Assembly: GCA_947478535.1 (NCBI GenBank)
Contig: CANJXD010000374.1
Coordinates: 1 to 5,933, forward strand
Length of the DNA: 5,933 bases
Reading direction: 5' to 3'
DNA from: Acetobacteraceae bacterium
GTDB taxonomy: Bacteria; Pseudomonadota; Alphaproteobacteria; Acetobacterales; Acetobacteraceae
A program made the position numbers and the translations under genes. Every line of letters starts with the position of its first letter. The stretch's first letter is position 1. Positions 4,497-5,933 of this stretch are shown here, piece by piece. The notes beneath the pieces were generated by a model. That model searched no databases, was not told the origin of the DNA, and saw nothing but the letters and a program-made list of their open reading frames with translations.

Positions 4497-5933
4497 GTGA
4501 AGCGGCACCTTTTGGCAGGCCTAGCCTGCCTTTCCTTCTCGGCGGCCAGCGCCGAGGCGCAGACGCTCCGTATCGCCATGGCGGCGGAGCCGACTTCCGC
4601 CGATCCCCAGCACTACGCCGCGGCGCCGAATTCGACGCTCCATGACCATGTCTTCGAAAGCCTGGTGGAACTCGATGCCCGGCTGAAGGCGAAGCCCTCG
4701 CTGGCCACCGGATGGTCCCGCCGCGACGACCTGACCTGGGTGTTCGAACTGCGCCAGGGCGTGCGCTTCCACAATGGCGCTGCCTTCACGGCGCGGGACG
4801 TGCATTTTTCCTTCTGCCGCATCGTGCTGAACGAAAGCGAGATGGCGTCCAGCTTCTCCTCCACCGTGCGGCGCATCCGCCGCGTGGACACGGAGACGGA
4901 CCACCGCATCGTCATCACCACCCATGCACCGGAACCGCTGCTGGCCTCCGATCTCAGCAGCGTGCGGATCATCAGCGCGAGCCTCGTGCCGCCACGCCCC
5001 GTGGCCTTCAACGATGCGGCCGGCTGCGGCGGGCGCGAGAACCCCTGGCCCACCCTGGCGCAGTTCAACGAGGGCAGCGCCGCGATCGGCACCGGGCCCT
5101 ATCGGATGCGCGCCTTCGGCCGCAGCGGCATCACGGAACTCGTGCGCTACGAGGAGTATTGGGGCCCGAAGCCGCATTGGGCGGAGGTTCGCCTGCAACC
5201 CGTCACGGCCGCCGGGCCGCGCCTCGCGGGGCTGCTATCCGGCGATCATGACGTGGTGGAGGCGCCGTCCACCGCCGATATCCCGCGCCTGCGCGGCAAT
5301 GCGGCCATCCGCCTTGCCGTGGCGCCGACGACGCGGCTGGTCTTCCTCCAGCTCGACCAGCGCCAGCCCGCACCCTTCGTGAATGGCGGCACCGGCGACA
5401 ACCCGCTGCGCGATGCGCGGGTGCGCCAGGCGCTGTCGCTGGCCATCGACCGCAACGCGATCGCTTCGCGGGTGATGGACGGGCTGGCGACGCCGGCGGC
5501 GCAGTTCCTGCCGGATGGCATGTTCGGCACCATCCCCGGCCTGCCCGTGCTGCCCCATGACCCCGCCCGCGCCCGCGCCTTGCTGGCGGAGGCGGGCTAT
5601 CCCAACGGCTTCACCCTGACGCTGCACGCCACCAACAACCGCTACGTGAATGACAGCCGCGTGGCGCAGGCGTTGGGCCAGTACTTCACCCGCATCGGTG
5701 TGCGGACGGAGGTGGATGCCATGCCCTCCAACGTCTTCTTCACCCGCCGCGCGCGGCGCGACTTCTCCGTCCCGATGGGCGGCTGGTCGGCGAGCGCGGA
5801 GGAGACCTTGCTGTTCTTCCGCATCTGGGTCGCCACGCTGGACCGCGAACGCGGTATCGGCACCAGCAACTACGCCGCCTGGTCCGACCCCGAATTCGAT
5901 GCCAGCGCGATACCCGCCCTGACCACGATGGAC
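4497..5933 (+). CDS. ABC transporter substrate-binding protein, family 5 (partial, 3' end missing)
   Basis: The frame runs from a GTG at 4497 without a stop to the window edge, giving 479 residues; family members are usually 500-540, so little is missing. An in-frame TGA at 4464-4466 makes GTG 4497 the first possible common start, with GGAG 10 nt upstream. Residues 1-21 form a secretion signal (KRH, a hydrophobic core, then an A-x-A cleavage site near 19 or 21). Cys11 is not in a proper lipobox, so a soluble periplasmic protein is expected. Family-5 (oligopeptide/dipeptide-type) landmarks are LRIAMAAEPTSADPQ (24-38), VFESLVELDARLKAKPSLATGW (52-73), WVFELRQGVRFHNGAAFTARDVHFSF (81-106), AIGTGPYRM (196-204), RDARVRQALSLAIDRNAI (305-322) and ARALLAEAGYPNGFTLTL (359-376). 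Such proteins deliver peptides, opines, nickel, glutathione and other ligands to an inner-membrane permease. The ligand is not predictable here. Permease and ATPase genes would be expected just beyond the right edge. The terminator upstream suggests a unit separate from hss. Confidence 0.88.
   Translation, partial: MKRHLLAGLACLSFSAASAEAQTLRIAMAAEPTSADPQHYAAAPNSTLHDHVFESLVELDARLKAKPSLATGWSRRDDLTWVFELRQGVRFHNGAAFTARDVHFSFCRIVLNESEMASSFSSTVRRIRRVDTETDHRIVITTHAPEPLLASDLSSVRIISASLVPPRPVAFNDAAGCGGRENPWPTLAQFNEGSAAIGTGPYRMRAFGRSGITELVRYEEYWGPKPHWAEVRLQPVTAAGPRLAGLLSGDHDVVEAPSTADIPRLRGNAAIRLAVAPTTRLVFLQLDQRQPAPFVNGGTGDNPLRDARVRQALSLAIDRNAIASRVMDGLATPAAQFLPDGMFGTIPGLPVLPHDPARARALLAEAGYPNGFTLTLHATNNRYVNDSRVAQALGQYFTRIGVRTEVDAMPSNVFFTRRARRDFSVPMGGWSASAEETLLFFRIWVATLDRERGIGTSNYAAWSDPEFDASAIPALTTMD

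Noticed and set aside
3009..4508. A 499-codon minus-strand open frame covering all of hss.
   Set aside because: Its translation is rich in His, Arg, Gln and Pro with no recognisable motif, while the plus strand encodes an intact enzyme with all active-site residues. Long antisense frames are expected in DNA with strong G/C third positions.
1..5933. tRNA or rRNA genes, CRISPR arrays, insertion sequences and phage genes.
   Set aside because: I saw no repeated spacer pattern, no transposase-like protein, no tRNA cloverleaf and no rRNA-like sequence. Genes and composition look uniform across the window.

Overview
The window is strongly G+C-rich, with G/C-ending codons throughout, and carries genes typical of an alphaproteobacterium. 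Homospermidine synthase, a eukaryote-like (fold III) ornithine decarboxylase and an alphaproteobacterial promoter shape (CTTGAT-N17-CTATTT) all point that way. An Acetobacteraceae member (Roseomonas-like) is my best guess; this is inference, with no marker gene to prove it.

Layout. The left edge holds the first 42 codons of a minus-strand gene that looks like an IclR-type regulator. It is transcribed divergently from an agmatinase-family ureohydrolase (234-1121, +). A 533-base non-coding stretch (1122-1654) follows. It holds a short hairpin after the ureohydrolase stop, a candidate promoter at about 1193-1221, and a roughly 430-nt leader full of hairpins. The leader ends in a large GC-rich stem-loop 25 nt before the Shine-Dalgarno sequence of the next gene. 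That gene is a PLP-dependent ornithine (or lysine/ornithine) decarboxylase (1655-2884, +). After a 127-nt gap with a 15-bp inverted repeat comes homospermidine synthase (3012-4430, +). A terminator-like hairpin then precedes a family-5 ABC transporter substrate-binding protein (4497 to the right edge, +, incomplete).

How it fits together. The three complete genes form a polyamine module. Putrescine is made from agmatine (ureohydrolase) and/or ornithine (decarboxylase), and homospermidine synthase condenses two putrescines into sym-homospermidine. If the ureohydrolase acted as an arginase it would feed ornithine to the decarboxylase, but its motifs look more like agmatinase. The transporter gene lies behind a terminator and may be a separate unit; its ligand cannot be read from sequence.

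The most interesting item is the long structured leader of the decarboxylase gene. Its position, length and clade fit the alphaproteobacterial speF RNA motif (Rfam RF00518), whose ligand and mechanism are, as far as I know, not settled. I could not run a covariance search, so membership in that family, or novelty, is untested.
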